Shown: piece by piece, positions 50,761 to 59,992 of the stretch | How the letters are laid out: each line of letters starts with the position of its first letter | Position numbering within the stretch: position 1 is the first letter of the stretch | Assembly: GCA_964384415.1 (NCBI GenBank) | Contig: CAYLMV010000002.1 | Location: 21,253 to 85,252 of the forward strand | Direction: 5' to 3' | DNA: 64,000 bases | DNA from: JAGVPT01 sp964384415 | Lineage (GTDB): Bacteria > Bacteroidota > Ignavibacteria > UBA10030 > UBA8401 | Translations under genes and position numbers: made by a program | The notes under the pieces: generated by a model | The model's database searches: none | The model's input: the letters and a program-made list of their open reading frames with translations, nothing else | What the model was told of the DNA's origin: nothing

Positions 50761-52761
50761 TCAGCCTAACAGCGCTTCTGCCTTCTTCAACACATTCTCT
50801 ACCGTGAATCCGTATTCCTTGTACAGCACTTCGAACGGCGCGGACGCTCCAAATTTTGTGATCCCGAGGATCGCGCCGGCATCTCCCACATATTTTTCCC
50901 AGCCCATCGGCACTCCGGCTTCGACAGCGATCCGTTTTTTGACTGATGGAGTCAGAACTTTTTCGCGGTATTCCCTCGGCTGCCTCTCAAAAAGTTCCCA
51001 TGAAGGCATACTGACAACGCGGGCTGCCACTCCTTTCTTAACGAGAAGTTCATAGGCTCCAAGCGCAAATTGCACCTCCGAACCTGTCCCGATAAGGATG
51101 ATCGCAGGCTGAGCTGAACTTTCTGCAAGCGTGTAGGCACCCTTCGAAAAGAGCTCGGCCGGTGCATATTTTGTCCTGTCGATCGTCGGGACTTTCTGGC
51201 GCGTGAGAGCAAGCGCCACGGGTCCGGATCGATGTTCAATGGCGTACTTCCAGGCCTCGGCGGTTTCGTTGGCATCGCATGGACGAAGAAGCGTTATATT
51301 GGGAATCGACCTGAGCGCTGCCATCTGCTCGATAGGCTGATGTGTCGGTCCGTCTTCTCCCAGTCCGATGCTGTCGTGTGTAAAAACATAAATCGGCCGG
51401 ATCCCCATGAGGGCCGCGAGCCGAATCGGGGGGCGCATGTAATCGGAGAAGATTAAAAATGTACCGCCGTAGGGAATAATTCCATCAGTCAGAGCCATGC
51501 CGTTGAGCACGGAACCCATCGCATGTTCACGCACGCCGAAATGAAAATTTCTTCCTTCGTAACTTCCCGGCTGGAATTCACCAAAATCTTTCAGAAACGT
51601 ATTATTGGACGGGCGCAAGTCCGCAGATCCGCCGATGAGAGACGGCAGGTGCGATACGATTGCATTGAGCACCTTGCCCGATGCTTCGCGAGTAGCCATG
51701 CCCGCCTCGGGGCCAAACTTGGGGAGCGCTTTGATCCACTCGCTTCCCAAGCTTCCTTCTCTCACATTTTCAAGTTCGGCGGCAAGCTCAGGGTGGGATT
51801 TCTTATACTGCGAAAAATTGTTTCGCCATTCTTCATCAGCGGCCTTGCCTTTCCCGATCGCCCTGCGAAAATGGTCGAGGGCGTCCTGCGGAATGAAGAA
51901 TTTCTTTTCAGGATCCCATCCGTATGCCTTCTTTGTAAGCTTCACCTCCTCATCACCTAATGGCGTTCCGTGCACTCCTCCCGTGTCGTGTTTGTTCGGG
52001 CTTCCATAACCGATATGAGTTCGCACGGCGATGATCGAAGGCCGGTCAGTCACCTTCTGAGCGGCCTGAATCGCCGCCGCGATTGCCTCGGTATCATTGC
52101 CGTCCGAAACGCTCTGCGTATGCCACTGGTATGCTTCAAACCTCTTCATCCGATCTTCGGTGAACGCGAAATCGGTTTCTCCGTCGATGCTGATATGGTT
52201 ATCGTCGTAGAGATAAATAATGTTGCCCAGCTTCAAATGGCCTGCCAGCGACGCAGCTTCGGACGAAACTCCTTCCATCAAATCACCGTCACCGCAGATG
52301 CCGTACACAAAATAATTCACGACATCGAAATTCGGCCGGTTGTAGCGTGCCGCCAGGTACCGCTGCGCGATCGCCATGCCGACCCCGTTGGCAAACCCCT
52401 GACCGAGCGGACCGGTAGTCGTCTCGACTCCGGGCGTCAGGTGATACTCCGGGTGTCCGGGAGTCTTGCTGCCGAATTGACGGAAATTTTTCAGGTCATC
52501 GAGAGAGAGGTCGTAGCCTGTCAGGTGGAGAAGGCTGTAGAGGAGCATCGAGCCGTGGCCCGCAGAAAGCACAAACCGGTCCCGGTTGTTCCAATGAGGA
52601 TTGGAAGGGCTGTGCTTGAGAAACCGGTCCCAGAGAACGTATGCCATCGGCGCTGCGCCCATGGGCATTCCCGGGTGGCCGGAGTTTGCTTTTTGAACTC
52701 CGTCAATTGCGAGAGTTCTGATAGTATCGATACATAACTGGTCAAGTGCTTTGTCGCTCAC
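50761..52761 (-). CDS. tkt: Transketolase
   Basis: 666-aa thiamine-diphosphate enzyme of the pentose phosphate pathway. ThDP-binding GDGDLMEGVSSEAASLAGH ... DDNHISIDG, N-terminal SGHPGMPMGAAPM, the LTPGVETTTGPLGQG loop, the pyrimidine domain RPSNNTFL, and the transketolase signature VREHAMGSVLNGMAL are all present. Full length. The start is at 52761. Confidence 0.96.
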   Translation of the reverse strand: MSDKALDQLCIDTIRTLAIDGVQKANSGHPGMPMGAAPMAYVLWDRFLKHSPSNPHWNNRDRFVLSAGHGSMLLYSLLHLTGYDLSLDDLKNFRQFGSKTPGHPEYHLTPGVETTTGPLGQGFANGVGMAIAQRYLAARYNRPNFDVVNYFVYGICGDGDLMEGVSSEAASLAGHLKLGNIIYLYDDNHISIDGETDFAFTEDRMKRFEAYQWHTQSVSDGNDTEAIAAAIQAAQKVTDRPSIIAVRTHIGYGSPNKHDTGGVHGTPLGDEEVKLTKKAYGWDPEKKFFIPQDALDHFRRAIGKGKAADEEWRNNFSQYKKSHPELAAELENVREGSLGSEWIKALPKFGPEAGMATREASGKVLNAIVSHLPSLIGGSADLRPSNNTFLKDFGEFQPGSYEGRNFHFGVREHAMGSVLNGMALTDGIIPYGGTFLIFSDYMRPPIRLAALMGIRPIYVFTHDSIGLGEDGPTHQPIEQMAALRSIPNITLLRPCDANETAEAWKYAIEHRSGPVALALTRQKVPTIDRTKYAPAELFSKGAYTLAESSAQPAIILIGTGSEVQFALGAYELLVKKGVAARVVSMPSWELFERQPREYREKVLTPSVKKRIAVEAGVPMGWEKYVGDAGAILGITKFGASAPFEVLYKEYGFTVENVLKKAEALLG

Positions 52762-52920
52762 GTAAATCTCCTATCGGATAAAAGTGGAAGAAGATGAGTA
52801 AGATACGCCGTCATGCGAAGCAGCAACATATGGTGAATGCAATTTTGTGCAGGGAATTGGATGACACCCCGTGACTGAAAGATAGAAAAAAATGACTTAA
52901 AATAAAAGAACCATGGAGGC

Positions 52921-52980
52921 AAAAAAAGCTGGCACAGGGACCCGCACCCTGGTTCTGTTGCAGGGCCTGACGAGGTTTTT
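52921..52980. other. Candidate structured RNA or attenuator upstream of tkt
   Basis: On the minus strand CCTCGTCAGGCCCTGCAAC... is followed by CAGGG, then CCCTG and TGCCAGCTTTTTTT. CCCTG and CAGGG can pair in two mutually exclusive ways, one followed by a U-tract. The GTCAGG ... ACCAG pair also weakly recalls the SRP RNA internal loop, but the usual GGAA tip is absent. I can only say that the segment is structured. The rest of 52762-53030 is plain AT-rich spacer. Confidence 0.3.
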
Positions 52981-53030
52981 GGGCTCACGCAGAAAGGATA
53001 GGAAAGACGTGACTGCGGCGAGAATGCCGA

Positions 53031-53549
53031 TCACTTCATCGTATGTCCGGCCCGCTCGACTGCTCTGCGTGCCGCTTCCATAACTTTCGGATCAGAGTTA
53101 TGAGGGAGAATACGGACGTCGGCTGCTTGTTGCATCATCTTCAAGAGGCCCGCTGCATCTTCGCCGATGGACTCTTCCGCAGCTTCGTAGAGTCCCTCGA
53201 CTTCCTCTTCGAGCTTGTTGTGCAGGGTGAGAATTGAGCGGATCGTCAGAATGAGCGATGGTGTCGGGGGAGGGACCATGAGAGAAACCAGGGCGCCGTG
53301 ATCGAGGCGGATTTTTGCAGCGATCGGCAGCGGCTCGCCTCCGCGCATGCGTTGCGCCGCCGGCATGAGGATTTTTTCTTCGATGCTGATGTGCCGGAGA
53401 AGCCCGGCACGGAATTGCGCGTACGCTTCGTCGTCGATCTGGCCCGGTTCATCGCCTGCTCTCCGGAGCAATTCATCGAGCCTGAGATGGTCGTTCGCGA
53501 GAAATGTGTAGATGGGGCAGGCCAGATCAAATCCTTTCCTTCTAGACAC
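53031..53549 (-). CDS. Hemerythrin HHE-domain protein
   Basis: 172-aa four-helix protein with a hemerythrin-type di-iron or heme-proximal His/Glu pattern: NDHLRLDELLRRAG, LLRHISIEEKILMPA, RLDHGALVSLMV and LHNKLEEEVEGLYEAAE. Such proteins sense or scavenge O2 or NO. The short C-terminal extension ends in RAVERAGHTMK. It lies next to two NarL-type regulators, suggesting an oxygen or nitric-oxide signalling context. Confidence 0.88.
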   Translation of the reverse strand: MSRRKGFDLACPIYTFLANDHLRLDELLRRAGDEPGQIDDEAYAQFRAGLLRHISIEEKILMPAAQRMRGGEPLPIAAKIRLDHGALVSLMVPPPTPSLILTIRSILTLHNKLEEEVEGLYEAAEESIGEDAAGLLKMMQQAADVRILPHNSDPKVMEAARRAVERAGHTMK

Positions 53550-53569
53550 TCCACCTCGCCCGATGTCCG

Positions 53570-54232
53570 TCAGCCTTTGTCTTTGATCAAGCCATGTTCG
53601 ATGGCGTACCGCACGAGATGGGCAACATCGTGAACGCCGATCTTGTGCATGATGTTCGTCCGGTGCGTGTCGATCGTTCTTGAACTGATGAACAGCTTCT
53701 GGGCAATTTGCTGGTTGGTGAGACCCTGCGAGACGAGCTCGAGAATTTCCAGCTCGCGGGCCGTGAGAAGTGACGACGGAGGCTCGGCCGTTTTGACGTG
53801 ATCCCGATTGTCGAGGAACCCCTTCACGATAATCTCTTTCACTCTCCGGCTGAATGCTTTGTCGCCCTTAACGATGCTGCGAATCGCGGCTATCAGCTCA
53901 TCCTTCTCGGCGCTTTTCAACAAGTACCCTTCGGCGCCGAACTCGAGCGCCTGTTGCACATATTCTTCCTGTTCGTACGCCGTGAGGATCAGGATATGGG
54001 TCTGAGGATAACTGTTGCGGACCGTCTTGGTTACCTCGAAGCCGGAGATAATGGGGATGAACAAGTCGAGAATAACGACATCGGGATGCAGTTCTTTCAC
54101 TTTCTGCAACGCCGCATCGCCGTCCTCCGCCTCTCCAACGACGAGAAAATCCTCAACGTCCTTCAGTTGATTTCGAATCCCGAATCGCGCAAGCGGGTGG
54201 TCATCCACAATGAGCAGATGGATCTTCTTCAT
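53570..54232 (-). CDS. NarL/LuxR-type response regulator (copy 1)
   Basis: 220-aa two-component response regulator. Receiver domain (1-120) with acidic pocket VDDHP (Asp10-Asp11), phosphoacceptor Asp56 in VVILDLF, and the switch Thr/Lys (LILTAY, LLKSAEK). C-terminal LuxR-type HTH (about 152-215; LTARELEILELVSQGLTNQQIAQKLFISSRTIDTHR). It is a tandem duplicate of the 54353 gene, with closely matching length and linker. No histidine kinase is adjacent. Confidence 0.93.
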   Translation of the reverse strand: MKKIHLLIVDDHPLARFGIRNQLKDVEDFLVVGEAEDGDAALQKVKELHPDVVILDLFIPIISGFEVTKTVRNSYPQTHILILTAYEQEEYVQQALEFGAEGYLLKSAEKDELIAAIRSIVKGDKAFSRRVKEIIVKGFLDNRDHVKTAEPPSSLLTARELEILELVSQGLTNQQIAQKLFISSRTIDTHRTNIMHKIGVHDVAHLVRYAIEHGLIKDKG

Positions 54233-54352
54233 CAGTTAAGCCCTGCCATTAGGTATTCAGTTTGTTTCCCGGACGACGCATGGTGAGGAACAAATGGAGT
54301 GAAATTCTTAGGAAGAGCGGGCGCGACGCCGGTCAAATTCCCGCAATCGACG

Positions 54353-55018
54353 TTATACCTTTGGCTGGACAAGGCCTTTTTCGATGGCATACCGGACAAG
54401 GTTTGCAACATCATGGATGTTGAGTTTTTGCATGATATTGGTGCGGTGGGTATCGACCGTTCGGGCGCTGATGAACAGCTTTTCGGCAATCTGCTGGTTC
54501 GTCAGTCCATCCGCAACAAGAGCGACGATTTCCTTTTCACGTTTCGTCAGAACGTCTTCGTCCGCGGAAATCTGGGTCTTTTGCCCTTCAGCTTTGCGGA
54601 TGAAGGTTTCGAGAATGAGCTTTGAAATGCGCGGACTAAAGAATTTCTCTCCCCGAACGACGGCAGCAACGGCTTCGAGAAGTTCTTCCTTCTCCACGCT
54701 CTTCAGAACATATCCTCCGGCGCCCGACCGGATGATCTGGTAAACATAATCCTCGTTCTCGAACCCGGTTAGAATGAGTATCTTCGTTTCAGGATATTTC
54801 TTCTTGATCAGCTTCGTCGCTTCGATCCCCGAAAGCCCCGGCATGAAAATATCCATGATGACAAGGTCGGGCGTCAACGCTTTGGTCTTGGCAATTGCAT
54901 CCTCGCCGTCCTCCGCTTCGCCAACGACGATGTAGTCATCGGAAGATTTCAGCTGGTTGATGACACCAAAGCGGACAAGGGGGTGGTCATCCACAACAAG
55001 AATTTTGGTTTTCTTCAT
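54353..55018 (-). CDS. NarL/LuxR-type response regulator (copy 2)
   Basis: 221-aa paralogue of copy 1: acidic pocket VDDHP, phosphoacceptor Asp56 in VIMDIF, ILTGF/VLKSVEK switch residues, and HTH (LTKREKEIVALVADGLTNQQIAEKLFISARTVDTHR). Most differences are in the linker (about 130-150) and receiver surface, so the two probably answer different kinases or cofactors but bind similar DNA. Confidence 0.93.
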   Translation of the reverse strand: MKKTKILVVDDHPLVRFGVINQLKSSDDYIVVGEAEDGEDAIAKTKALTPDLVIMDIFMPGLSGIEATKLIKKKYPETKILILTGFENEDYVYQIIRSGAGGYVLKSVEKEELLEAVAAVVRGEKFFSPRISKLILETFIRKAEGQKTQISADEDVLTKREKEIVALVADGLTNQQIAEKLFISARTVDTHRTNIMQKLNIHDVANLVRYAIEKGLVQPKV

Positions 55019-55166
55019 GAGATTTCAGCCGGACGTAGGCAAAGGCAATGCTCTTCCCCGCTACTGCTCGATTCGCGTGCGTAAATGTATGAAGTATAAA
55101 TTGTATTGTCAATTCCCCAAAAACGCAAAAGATTGCGGTTTTGCTTGAAGGTATTGCGTGGTGCGG

Positions 55167-55928
55167 TCAGATACTTTCACAGTCTTCTTCGGGAATCCAG
55201 CCGACCTTTCCGTCGGCAAGGCGGATCTTGCGCCAGCGATTGACGTTGTCCAGCACCTGAATTTTCAGCCCCTTATGCAGAACGAAGAGATCGTTCCCCT
55301 TGCTGTCGGGAGCGGATTTGATGTTTGCCGCATCGGCCATCACGATCGCAAATTCTGTGTTGGATTCCGTATACGACTGGACCCCGTATCCGATCATCGT
55401 CAGGACGAGGGCTGCGGAGAAAACCAGACCCGCGAACATAGAAAGTCTCTTCTGAGAATAGGTCCCGGCGTAAAGGAAAAAGGCAAACGCGGCGAGCGTG
55501 AGAAGGAAGAAGGTGTAGACGATCCATCCCATCGTTGCAAGGGAGAAAAGGGTCAGCATCGTGTCAATCCATCGGTAAACAAAAATCTTCGGAACGACGT
55601 CGATCTTATCAACGACCTGGAGGTTCGCCAGTTGGAGATTGAACTGGACATCCTCATCGCGGGGAAGCAGTTCCTTGGCCCGCTCATATTCGAGGATTGC
55701 GTTCTGGATCTTCCCGCTCTTGTAATACGCGTTCCCCAGATTGTAATAGAGTTCCCCGCTTTCGTAACCGCTCTGGACGATTTTCTCGTACTGCGCGATC
55801 GCTTCCGCGTACTTCCCCTGAAGATAGAGTTGATTCGCTTCGTTGAAATTCTGAGAAGCCTCGTCCGCCCGCGCCGGGCCGGCAAAGAACGCGAACAGGA
55901 ACACCATCGAAAGCATTCGTCTCATCAT
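55167..55928 (-). CDS. batE: BatE-type TPR/SH3 protein
   Basis: 253-aa last gene of the bat locus. The start is set at ATG 55928, which overlaps the batD stop (ATGA); longer frames add about 80 arginine-rich residues inside batD. Signal peptide (MMRRMLSMVFLFAFFAGPA), TPR repeats (about 25-110; YYNLGNAYYKSGKIQNAILEYE), two membrane helices (about 130-180), and a C-terminal bacterial SH3 domain (ADAANIKSAPDSKGNDLFVLHK ... GKVGWIPEEDCE, each segment short). The Bat proteins are linked to oxidative-stress tolerance and envelope function in Bacteroidota. Confidence 0.88.
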   Translation of the reverse strand: MMRRMLSMVFLFAFFAGPARADEASQNFNEANQLYLQGKYAEAIAQYEKIVQSGYESGELYYNLGNAYYKSGKIQNAILEYERAKELLPRDEDVQFNLQLANLQVVDKIDVVPKIFVYRWIDTMLTLFSLATMGWIVYTFFLLTLAAFAFFLYAGTYSQKRLSMFAGLVFSAALVLTMIGYGVQSYTESNTEFAIVMADAANIKSAPDSKGNDLFVLHKGLKIQVLDNVNRWRKIRLADGKVGWIPEEDCESI

Positions 55929-57772
55929 TTGTTCAACTCCTTTTCCGTTGAGACGATAACGTTGCTTGCCATGCCGTAGATTTTGCTCTTCTCTTCCTGA
56001 TCGGCGCTTGAAGGGGCAAACCGCGCGTACTCGCACGCCTCCAGGCACTCCTTCAGCTGCGAGGCAACCTTCTGCGAAACCTTGGTGCCCTCCAACTGCT
56101 TCATGACGCTGTCGATCGATAGCGCGGAACGATCGATGGCCAGTTTGTCGGAAACGTATGCCCACAATGCACGGGATATCTCTGCATAGAAGGCCTCCGC
56201 ATTCTGCGATGTAAGAAGCGAGCGCGCATCCTTAAGTCTCTTCGTGGCTATTTTCATCGCCTTACGCGAGCGGAACGACGTCGCATCCGACAAGTCTTTT
56301 TGCGTTTTCTGCCGATAGGCCACGAGGCCGACGAATGCCAGGAGCGGGACAAGCGACAGAATCGCCGCTGTCGATGCCGGGAGCGTATCATTCCCTTTTT
56401 TGCGAAATGCGCTGCTGTTCGTTTTGATGAACCGAATATCCTCGCTGAGGAGTTTTACATCCTCCTTCGAAAGACCCGAACCGGCTGCGGGCGCTTCAGC
56501 GTTCCCTTTCTCAACCGTCAGGTCGAACGCGCCGGAGTGGAGTGTAACGTACTTCCCCGACGACGGATCGAAATACGAGAATTCGAGCGGGGTGATCTTC
56601 TTCTGACCCGGATACCTCGGCACGAGCAGCCATTCGAACGATTTGGACCCGTTCACGATGTTCCCGCTCCGGTCGATTGTTTCGTTCACCTTCGGATCGT
56701 ATTTCTCAAATTCTGCGGGTATTTCGACATTCGGAGCTTCGAGGATCTTGATATTCCCCGTTCCTCCGACGGTCGCTTTCAGCGACAACGGCTCGTTGGT
56801 TTTGACATGATTGCTGCTCAGGGTTGCGTTCAGATTGAATTTGCCCACCGCCCCTTTGAACGAAACCGGGACATTGTTCTTCGGCAGCGGCAGCACCGAG
56901 ACTTTCAGCGGAGGACTCTTTACGGCAACATTCGACGTGGTGACATTGTTGAAAAACGGGTCGTTAAAGAATTGGTCGAAAAAGTCGTTGGAACGTTTGC
57001 GGTTCTCCATCTGGACCTGGCACACGATCTCGAGCGGACTGATTTCGAGAGACCCCGCCTGGGTCGGAAAAAGCGCGACCTTCTTGAGCACGGCAACTCT
57101 GTATTGTTTTCCATTTACTGTCTCGACGGTGAACGCTAAGTGTTGCGCTGTCACGAGTTCTTCACCCCAGAAACCGGTCATCGATGGGAGTTTATCAAAC
57201 GTGATATTCGCAATGCTCACTCTGGTATAGAGTTTGAAAGTCGTCGTGATTTGCTCGCCAAGGTAGACACGCGCCCGGTCAACCGTCGCCCGCAGGAAGA
57301 GATTGTCGCCCAGCTGTACATCCTTGGTGTTGGATTGGGCGGCCGCAGCCGGCTGCTTTGGGTTTGCCGAGCTTTTAACGACGGTAATTTCGAGCGGCTG
57401 GGATGAGTACCGTTTGTTATCGACCTCAATTGTGGCAGCGCCAATGGTGAACTTTCCCGCCTCCCGCGGCTGCAAGGCGTACGAGTACGTGACGGACGAC
57501 GAGACGGAGCCGTTGATGATCTGCATGCTCGACGACTCGTTGGGTCCGGAGATAATCATGAATTTGCTGAGGTCGGGGAGCGCCAGGTTACGTCCTCCGT
57601 TCATTCCTCCGCCATTGAGAGTGAGTTGGAGTACAAACTGCTCGCCGAGAGCGACAGTATTCCTATCCAAAGCCGCGCTGAACGACGGATCCGCCGCCTT
57701 CAATTGCCCCGGCGAGAAGACTATGCCAAGAAGGAAAGCAATCTTTACTATGTTAAACCAGGCTCGTATCAC
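55925..57772 (-). CDS. batD: BatD-type protein
   Basis: 615-aa envelope protein. Signal peptide (1-26, ending QLKAAD), tandem Ig-like BatD domains (about 30-450; SALDRNTVALGEQFVLQLTL, FTIGAATIEVDNKRYSSQPLEI), a membrane helix near 460-480 (ILSLVPLLAFVGLVAYRQ), and a C-terminal cytosolic helical domain. It is coupled to batE by a 4-bp overlap and follows batC by 15 bp. Confidence 0.9.
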   Translation of the reverse strand: MIRAWFNIVKIAFLLGIVFSPGQLKAADPSFSAALDRNTVALGEQFVLQLTLNGGGMNGGRNLALPDLSKFMIISGPNESSSMQIINGSVSSSVTYSYALQPREAGKFTIGAATIEVDNKRYSSQPLEITVVKSSANPKQPAAAAQSNTKDVQLGDNLFLRATVDRARVYLGEQITTTFKLYTRVSIANITFDKLPSMTGFWGEELVTAQHLAFTVETVNGKQYRVAVLKKVALFPTQAGSLEISPLEIVCQVQMENRKRSNDFFDQFFNDPFFNNVTTSNVAVKSPPLKVSVLPLPKNNVPVSFKGAVGKFNLNATLSSNHVKTNEPLSLKATVGGTGNIKILEAPNVEIPAEFEKYDPKVNETIDRSGNIVNGSKSFEWLLVPRYPGQKKITPLEFSYFDPSSGKYVTLHSGAFDLTVEKGNAEAPAAGSGLSKEDVKLLSEDIRFIKTNSSAFRKKGNDTLPASTAAILSLVPLLAFVGLVAYRQKTQKDLSDATSFRSRKAMKIATKRLKDARSLLTSQNAEAFYAEISRALWAYVSDKLAIDRSALSIDSVMKQLEGTKVSQKVASQLKECLEACEYARFAPSSADQEEKSKIYGMASNVIVSTEKELNK

Positions 57773-57787
57773 GTGCGGCTAGTACTC

Positions 57788-58501
57788 CTACCAATCTTTC
57801 TCGACGTTGGTCTTGACAGCAGCTTTTCGGCGAAGTTTCTTCTGGACATTCTTCTCGTCATTCTTCAACGCATCGAGAATCCGTTGTGCATCAGCCCTGG
57901 ACATCTGTTTTTCCTGCTGCTGTTGCTGCCGTTGTTGGTCCTGCTTATTCTGCTGCTGCTTTTGCTGATCTTGTTGTTTCTGCTGCTGATCCTGTTTCTG
58001 CTTGTCCTTTTGATTCTTCTGCTGATTCTTGTCGTTCTTGTCCTGCTTCTGCTGCTGCTTTTGTTGCTGCTGCTGTTTCAACATTTGTTCGGCGTAAGCG
58101 AGATTGTACTTCGTTTCTTCGTCGTCCGGGTTGAGCTTCAACGACCGTTTATATTCGTCGATGCCTTCCTGGTATTCCTTCTTCTCCAACTGGGCATTGC
58201 CGATATTGTGGTGAAGCTGAGCGCTGATTTTCGGGTCTGCCGTCTTCGTTAATGCATTCTGGTAGTTCTGGGCGGCTTCATCGTACCTCTGTTGTTTATA
58301 GAGCGCGTCGCCGAGATCAAAGTATCCCTGCATGATTTGATTGTCTTTTTCCAGAGACTTCCGATACTCGGCCTCGGCATCGGCAAATTTCTGATCCTTG
58401 TAGAGGTTGTTGCCATCGCCGATATGCGATCGGACAGACTGGGCCATAAGCGCCGGTGCGATGTAGAGTATCAGGATCCCGTATCTGAAGAGTGACTTCA
58501 T
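57788..58501 (-). CDS. batC: BatC-type TPR protein with Gln/Lys-rich tail
   Basis: 237-aa exported or membrane-anchored TPR protein. N-terminal signal (MKSLFRYGILILYIAPALM), about three TPR repeats (about 25-125; QGYFDLGDALYKQQRYDEAA), then a strongly biased Gln/Lys/Asp stretch (about 130-195; runs such as KQQQQQKQQQKQDKN). The low-complexity run is made of CAG/CAA and AAG codons and could vary in length by slippage. Confidence 0.85.
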   Translation of the reverse strand: MKSLFRYGILILYIAPALMAQSVRSHIGDGNNLYKDQKFADAEAEYRKSLEKDNQIMQGYFDLGDALYKQQRYDEAAQNYQNALTKTADPKISAQLHHNIGNAQLEKKEYQEGIDEYKRSLKLNPDDEETKYNLAYAEQMLKQQQQQKQQQKQDKNDKNQQKNQKDKQKQDQQQKQQDQQKQQQNKQDQQRQQQQQEKQMSRADAQRILDALKNDEKNVQKKLRRKAAVKTNVEKDW

Positions 58502-58516
58502 TGTTGCTGGCAGAGA

Positions 58517-58735
58517 GTATTAAGTTTTGCGTTTTACGTTCTACGTCTTACGTCTTACGTCTTACGTCTTACGTTTTACGTTTTACGTCTTTCATTTTAC
58601 ATTTTCCATCTTCCATTTTCCATCTTCCCTTGCTTTGTCCGTGATCCTCGACCTTAACCTTAATCTCGACCTGTTGATTGTTAATTGTTGATTGCTGATT
58701 GTCTGCTGTTGAATGTTTACTGTTTACTGCTCATT
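58517..58735. repeat. Stacked degenerate tandem strings between batC and batB
   Basis: Three consecutive low-complexity blocks: TACGTCT/TACGTTT units (58536-58590), TTCCATTTTCCATCTTCC units (58602-58628), and TTGATTGTTAATTGTTGATT plus TACTGTTTACTG strings (58672-58732). The same three styles occur at 34315-34375 (TCCATC type), 59950-59992 and 62881-62975 (ACTGTTTACTG type). No gene here. Confidence 0.75.
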
Positions 58736-59770
58736 GATCACCCTGAACGGATTGATCTTGTCCAGCCAGGAAATCTTCTTATCCGACAAGAGGACTTCGA
58801 TCAGCAAGAGCAGCAATCCCAATGCAACAAAGTATTGAAATTGATCTTCAAAATCAGTGAATTGCTTTGTGCCAAATTCGCTTTTTTGAAGCGCATTGAC
58901 CTCTTTGTAGATCGCGTCCAATTCGTCCTGGGTGTTGCTGGCATGAAAATACTTCCCGTTCCCGAGCGCAGCAATTTTTTCGAGGGTTCCTTCGTCCAAT
59001 TTCGTCAGGACGACGTTTCCCGAGCGATCCCGTTTGAAATCGACTTGGCGGCCGTTTGCATCGTAGATAGGGATGGGTGCACCCTCGGGCGAGCCCATGC
59101 CGATCGTGTAAATGAGGACTCCCTTCTTTGCGGCATCCTCCGACTGGGCGACTGCGTCTCCCTCGTTGTTCTCTCCGTCCGTAATGATGACCAGCACCTT
59201 CTTAGTCCGATCATTCCAGTTGAACGATTTCGCGGCCTGCTCAACGGCAGAACCAATCGCCGTTCCAGGCGTCGGCACGGACTCGACATCGACGGCGTCC
59301 AGAAAGATATCGGCCGCGCTATAGTCGGTCGTCAGGGGAAACTGCACATAGCTTTCTCCGGAAAAGACAATCAGCCCAATTCTGTCTCCACCGAGACGAT
59401 CGATCAGGTTTCCAATTTCGTATTTTGCCTTCGCCAGCCGATTCGGCTTCACGTCTTCGGCCTTCATGGATAAGGAGACATCGAGGGCAATAAAGATGTC
59501 GACGCCCTCCTGCTTCACCTCTTCCAGCCTCATGCCGATCTGGGGATTTGCGAGAGCGATGACGACGGATGAAATCGCAGCCATCATCAAAAGCATTTTC
59601 ACCCATCGTTTCGCGCCGCTGGAATCCGAGGCAATCCGGCTGAACATGGCCGCCGAGGAGAATTTCTCCCTCGCCGTTTTCCGTTTTCTCGTCACATACC
59701 AGAACAACACGGCCATCAGCGGAACGAGTCCGAGCCAGTACAAATATTCAGGATGTGCGAAGCGGATCAT
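58724..59770 (-). CDS. batB: BatB-type VWA protein
   Basis: 348-aa protein with two N-terminal membrane helices (about 8-25, 58-78), a von Willebrand A domain (about 88-270) with MIDAS motif DVSLS (Asp97-Ser101) and later Thr/Asp (TPGTAIG, ITDGENNEGD), and one C-terminal helix (about 310-330). The batB start is 8 bp from the N gap, so its ribosome site and promoter side are partly unknown. Confidence 0.92.
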   Translation of the reverse strand: MIRFAHPEYLYWLGLVPLMAVLFWYVTRKRKTAREKFSSAAMFSRIASDSSGAKRWVKMLLMMAAISSVVIALANPQIGMRLEEVKQEGVDIFIALDVSLSMKAEDVKPNRLAKAKYEIGNLIDRLGGDRIGLIVFSGESYVQFPLTTDYSAADIFLDAVDVESVPTPGTAIGSAVEQAAKSFNWNDRTKKVLVIITDGENNEGDAVAQSEDAAKKGVLIYTIGMGSPEGAPIPIYDANGRQVDFKRDRSGNVVLTKLDEGTLEKIAALGNGKYFHASNTQDELDAIYKEVNALQKSEFGTKQFTDFEDQFQYFVALGLLLLLIEVLLSDKKISWLDKINPFRVINEQ

Positions 59771-59778
59771 AGGGAGAA

Positions 59779-59878
59779 NNNNNNNNNNNNNNNNNNNNNN
59801 NNNNNNNNNNNNNNNNNNNNNNNNNNNNNNNNNNNNNNNNNNNNNNNNNNNNNNNNNNNNNNNNNNNNNNNNNNNNNN
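59779..59878. other. Assembly gap, 100 N, between batB and batA
   Basis: Placeholder run of 100 N in the batB-batA spacer. It is flanked by the repeat strings described at 58517 and 59950, so collapse of a repeat is a likely cause. Both coding regions are complete. Confidence 0.97.
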
Positions 59879-59992
59879 TACGTATGAATCAATCTCAGTT
59901 GGGTCTTTGAGTCCTTGGTTCTGAGTCCGAAGTCGAAATGATTATCTCCTAGCCCTTTTTCTGATAACTGTTTACTGCTCACTGTTCACTGA

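Noticed and set aside
52921..52980. SRP (4.5S) RNA
   Set aside because: GTCAGG is present but the GGAA tip and a matching 5' half are not found.
58536..58590. TACGTCT tandem units as a CRISPR
   Set aside because: Units are 7 bp without unique spacers; simple tandem repeat only.
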